A stretch of DNA of 64,000 nucleotides from Impatiens glandulifera (Eukaryota; Streptophyta; Magnoliopsida; Ericales; Balsaminaceae), in the NCBI RefSeq assembly GCF_907164915.1, contig NC_061862.1:144344972-144408971 (forward strand). The letters are read 5' to 3'. A program made the translations under genes and the position numbers. Below the pieces are notes generated by a model. That model was not told where the DNA came from. It saw nothing but the letters and a program-made list of their open reading frames with translations, and ran no database searches. This document shows, piece by piece, positions 60,954 through 64,000 of the stretch (its first letter is position 1; each line of letters opens with the position of its first letter).

Positions 60954-61414
60954 GGCAAATTTGAACAAATGACCCTAAAAAAGGCCTTAATTGCGTCGAT
61001 AATCACCGCATAATTTAATTTGCGCTGGTGACCACTTATTTTTTTTGACAAAAATACCCAATCGCGTAACGCGATGGACCTTCTCGTAATGCGATGTGAA
61101 TATGTTCTTTATATAAATACTTAATTTTTTTTCATTTCGTTATTTTTCTTTCTCTCTCTCGCGGCGGCGACAGAACTCTAAACGAACACATCATACAGAT
61201 CGACGACCAAAACTCATTCTAATATCAAGTGTTCATCTTATTGTTCATCATACGTATTGATTTATGTTCTTATTTCCTTTATGTTCATCTTCAAACCCTA
61301 AATCATGAGGTTGTTCTTATTGTTCATATTGGTTGTTCATCTTGTCGATGATGATATTTGCAGATGCAACTTTGAATCGGTTCCATTTCAGGAAAGATTC
61401 ATGTGATTCTCGCG

Positions 61415-61710
61415 AAGGGCTGTCCCTTGTAGCGAAGGGCCATCCCAATGTAGCGAAGGGCCATCCCCATGTAGCGATGGGCCATCCCCATGTAGCGATG
61501 GGCCATCCCCATGTAGCGAAGGGCCATCCCCATGTAGCGAAGGGCCATCCCCATGTAGCGAAGGGCCATCCCCATGTAGCGAAGGGCCATCCCCATGTAG
61601 CGAAGAACCATCCCCATGTAGCGATGGGCCATCCCCATGTAGCGAAGGGCCATCCCTTGTAGCGATGGGCCATCCCCTTATAGCAAAGGGCCATCCCTTG
61701 TAGCGATGTG
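61415..61710 (+). repeat. 21-bp minisatellite, left arm of the non-autonomous element
   Basis: About 13 units of GGGCCATCCCCATGTAGCGA plus one base, length 21 bp, so every frame stays open. One frame encodes the heptapeptide GHPHVAK/M repeated. The array reappears inverted in the right arm at 62440-62745. Confidence 0.92.
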
Positions 61711-62435
61711 AAGTTGAAATCCATTAGATTATTGAAGGAAGGTTGTCAAATTGGTAGGTTAGGGTGCGTCATATTTGATGCTACAAGAAAAAGGCGATGA
61801 CATCGACATTGTTTGCTTGTAATCTAATATGTTGTTTCTTTTGTATAACTAGCATTGTTTGTTGGTCATGTCTATTTTAAGGATGTTCTGCACATTTCTA
61901 TATTTGTTTAATTAAAGCCAAGAATCAATGATCGTGCACGCTTCTTCGCTTTCTTTTCTTCTACAAGACGGTAAATTTTAATGTCATCAATGATCATTAG
62001 ATGCACAACATACTATTTTTCATACACTGTATTCTTTAAACAAGGTAAGTCAAATGTTCAATAAGATTGTACAATTATTGACATTTATATGGCTGACTTG
62101 GATGAGTCTGGAGTTAATTTGTTCAATTAATGCAATTAAATTAAGTTCTAAACCATTTCATAAAACAAATTTATACACTATATAGATTTTTTATCCGATA
62201 AAAGAAATCAAGATGTCCAAAAGAGAGAAAACACATTATATTCTTACTAACAAATAACAATTGACAATTACTTATTCAATCACTACATCAATTGAAACGT
62301 GAAATGAACAATTACTTATTCAATCCCAAATTGCATTCCTATTCTTATTGCAAAATATACAGGTGCATCCACGACAAATGTTGAAAGCAAAGAAGAACAG
62401 AAAAAAGAAATTCTCTATCAAGTCATTCCCTTCTT
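61711..62435. other. Centre of the non-autonomous element, no gene seen
   Basis: About 720 bp between the two arms, with no ORF of interest and no recognised captured gene fragment. Confidence 0.55.
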
Positions 62436-62439
62436 CAAA

Positions 62440-62745
62440 AAAGGGATGACCCATCGCTACAAGGAATGGCCCTTCGCTGTAAGGGATGACCCATCGCTAC
62501 ATGGGGATGAACCTTCGCTACATGGGGATGGTCCATCGTTACATGGGGATGGCCCTTCGCTACATGGGGATGGCCCATCACTACATGAGGATGGCCATTC
62601 GCTACATGGGGATGGCCCTTCGCTATATGGGGATGGCTCATCCATAGAGATGGCCCTTCACTACATGGAGATGGCCCTTCGTTACATGGGGATGGCCTAT
62701 CGCTACATGGAGATGGCCCTTCGCTATAAGGGACGACCCTTCGCA
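62440..62745 (-). repeat. 21-bp minisatellite, right arm of the non-autonomous element
   Basis: Inverted counterpart of 61415-61710 (CCCTTCGCTACATGGGGATGG phrase), with a similar number of units but its own pattern of variants, including one imperfect join near 62635. Confidence 0.92.
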
Positions 62746-63239
62746 AGAATCCCATGAATCTTCTCTGAAACAGAACCTATTCAAAGCATCATCTGCAAAT
62801 ATCATCATCGACAAGATGAACAATCAATATGAACAAGATGAACAATAAGAACAACCTCATGATTTAGGGTTTGAAGATAAACATTATGGAAATAAGAACG
62901 TAAATTGATACGTATGATGAACAATAAGATGAACACATGATATTAGAACGGATTTTGGTCGTCGATCTGTATGATGTGTTCGTTTAGGGTTTCATCGACG
63001 TCGCCGTGGCCGTAGAGAGAGAGAGAACGCGGAGTAGAGAGAGAAGAGAGAAAAAAGAAAATAATGAAATGAAAAAATTTGAGTATTTATATAAAGAACA
63101 TATTCCCATCGCGTTACGCGATGAGAGTATTTTCGTCAAAAAAAAATAAAGATGTCACCCGCGCAATTAGAATTATGTTGTGACCACCGGCACAATTAAG
63201 GCCCTTTTTAGGGTATTTGCTCAAATTTCCCTTTTTAAT

Positions 63240-63886
63240 ATATAGATCATTTAAAAGAAAAATAATATAAAAAGACAAAAACAAAACAAAATGCGTTAAA
63301 TATATTAATATATATGAAATATAATAATTTCAATGTTTGCCACTCTTTGCATAATTAGAGACTTAACTACTAGTCAATATTTATTCGGTAAGAATATAAG
63401 GAGAAATTGTATTGGATGAATTATTGATATACATAGAGTATGTTTATTATATAGACATTTTAATAAACTTATATGAAAATTAATATAATATAATAATATA
63501 ATAATATAATAATGATATTATCACAATTTATAATATCCATGAGATTCTACCTCTTCGCTGATTTTCACATTGTTTCACCCCAGCATTCTATGTCCATGAG
63601 ATTCTACTTTTTTCGTTTTTTTATGCAACACATTGTTATCCTATCGTTGGATGGATCTTAAAACTCACGAGTAACTTTAGAGTTCATTCAGTTGTTGTTT
63701 CACCATAGCACTCAATGTCAATGAGATTCTACCTTTTTGCTGGTTTATAAGTCAACACATTGTCATCTTGTAACTAGATAGAGCTCACGAGTTTCTAAAG
63801 CTTAAAGAATACATCATCAACATTTCAACATTTCGTCTTCAACCTCAAGTTATTCAAGTTCTTTCCATCTTAAGTTTGAAAAGGGA
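63240..63886. other. End region: repeats, no gene
   Basis: About 63240-63530 is AT-rich, and 63484-63530 contains (AATAAT)n-like runs that resemble, inverted, the sequence after 63910. Positions 63535-63830 contain an imperfect repeat of about 130 bp opening with ATGAGATTCTAC (63540, 63595, 63721). No ORF. Confidence 0.5.
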
Positions 63887-64000
63887 TGTTAGAATATAAA
63901 ATAATATATCGATAAGATATTATTAAAATATTATAAATTGTAATAATATCAATATTATATTATATTATATTAGTTTCTTTATAGGTCTAATATAATATAT
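63887..64000 (+). mobile_element. Possible start of an LTR, cut by the window end
   Basis: TGTTAGAATATAAAATAATA begins just after a purine tract GAAAAGGGA (63878-63886), the layout of a polypurine tract followed by a copia-type 3' LTR. The end of the LTR is outside the window, so this is a suggestion only. Confidence 0.35.

Larger units (their letters stand above)
60954..63230 (+). mobile_element. Non-autonomous long-TIR Mutator-like element, 2.3 kb
   Basis: The left end GGCAAATTTGAACAAATGAC and inverted right end GGAAATTTGAGCAAATACCC are matched. Similarity continues for nearly 800 bp per arm, through CGCGTTACGCGAT palindromes, a CT-rich leader, AAACCCTAAATCATGAGG and a 21-bp minisatellite. 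Flanks are TTTTTTAAT (60945-60953) and CTTTTTAAT (63231-63239), a 9-bp duplication with one mismatch. The outer 150 bp resembles the ends of the element at 56353-60746 (shared GGTGACCACTTATTTTTTTT and CGCGTTACGCG), so the same transposase family may have mobilised both. No transposase is inside. Confidence 0.87.

Noticed and set aside
61317..61724. ORFs of up to 135 codons on both strands in the minisatellite arms
   Set aside because: A 21-bp unit without stops leaves all frames open; the peptides are pure repeats. A hydrophobic run (MRLFLLFILVVHL near 61305) looks like a signal peptide but is followed by an acceptor-like TTTGCAG and a stop.

Overview
The window is plant nuclear DNA, almost certainly from a eudicot. 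It is very AT-rich, its genes have GT-AG introns, and it carries plant-type Ty1-copia, L1, hAT, PIF/Harbinger and Mutator-like elements plus two plant-specific host gene types (a NET2 actin-binding protein and a DUF3444-type DnaJ protein). A degenerate retroelement ORF resembles, from memory, a hypothetical-protein family expanded in Gesneriaceae. An asterid/Lamiales host is therefore possible but unproven.

Layout. Positions 1-19285 (copy A) and about 21714-43835 (copy B) are a direct segmental duplication of about 20 kb. The 1.2-kb tandem-repeat block in front of copy B (20560-21713) also ends at the left edge of the window, so the duplicated unit starts to the left of it. Each copy contains, in order: (i) an alpha unit with an eight-exon minus-strand gene encoding a methyl-CpG-binding-domain-like protein, and head-to-head with it an inverted, truncated pseudogene copy; (ii) an older, diverged beta unit with two more head-to-head remnants of the same gene; (iii) a block of roughly 945-bp satellite monomers rich in GTGTCG motifs; (iv) a shared AT-rich flank. 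Eight copies or remnants of one gene family therefore lie within 32 kb, only two of them (1079-2475 and 22760-24185) with open reading frames across all exons.

The two copies act as insertion controls for each other. Copy A alone has a 5'-truncated L1 LINE (9647-11710, 16-bp target duplication) and a Ty1-copia solo LTR (11896-12392, 5-bp target duplication). Copy B alone has two hAT-like elements (30186-31219, 32904-33406), a Tourist-like MITE (43059-43464, TTA) and a degenerate gag-only Ty1-copia element in minus orientation (about 36329-41991). That element's 1.9-kb LTR contains about 28 tandem hairpin-forming units. For the LINE, solo LTR, first hAT element and MITE, the unoccupied site is visible in the other copy.

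The right third holds the ordinary host genes: a DnaJ/AT-hook protein (minus, 44999-45889) and a NET2-type actin-binding protein (plus, 52389-55759). Between them are a small hAT element, a 265-bp tandem repeat and a long AACCC microsatellite. Beyond NET2 lie two adjacent Mutator-like elements with related ends. One (56353-60746) carries a twice-frameshifted MURA-like transposase. The other (60954-63230) is non-autonomous, with long inverted arms that each contain a 21-bp minisatellite. The window ends just inside a possible LTR.

The most interesting candidate is the MBD-like gene family: tandem exon triplication, head-to-head inverted copies that could form a long hairpin transcript, and amplification by segmental duplication. 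All function and family names come from reading motifs by eye; no search was run.
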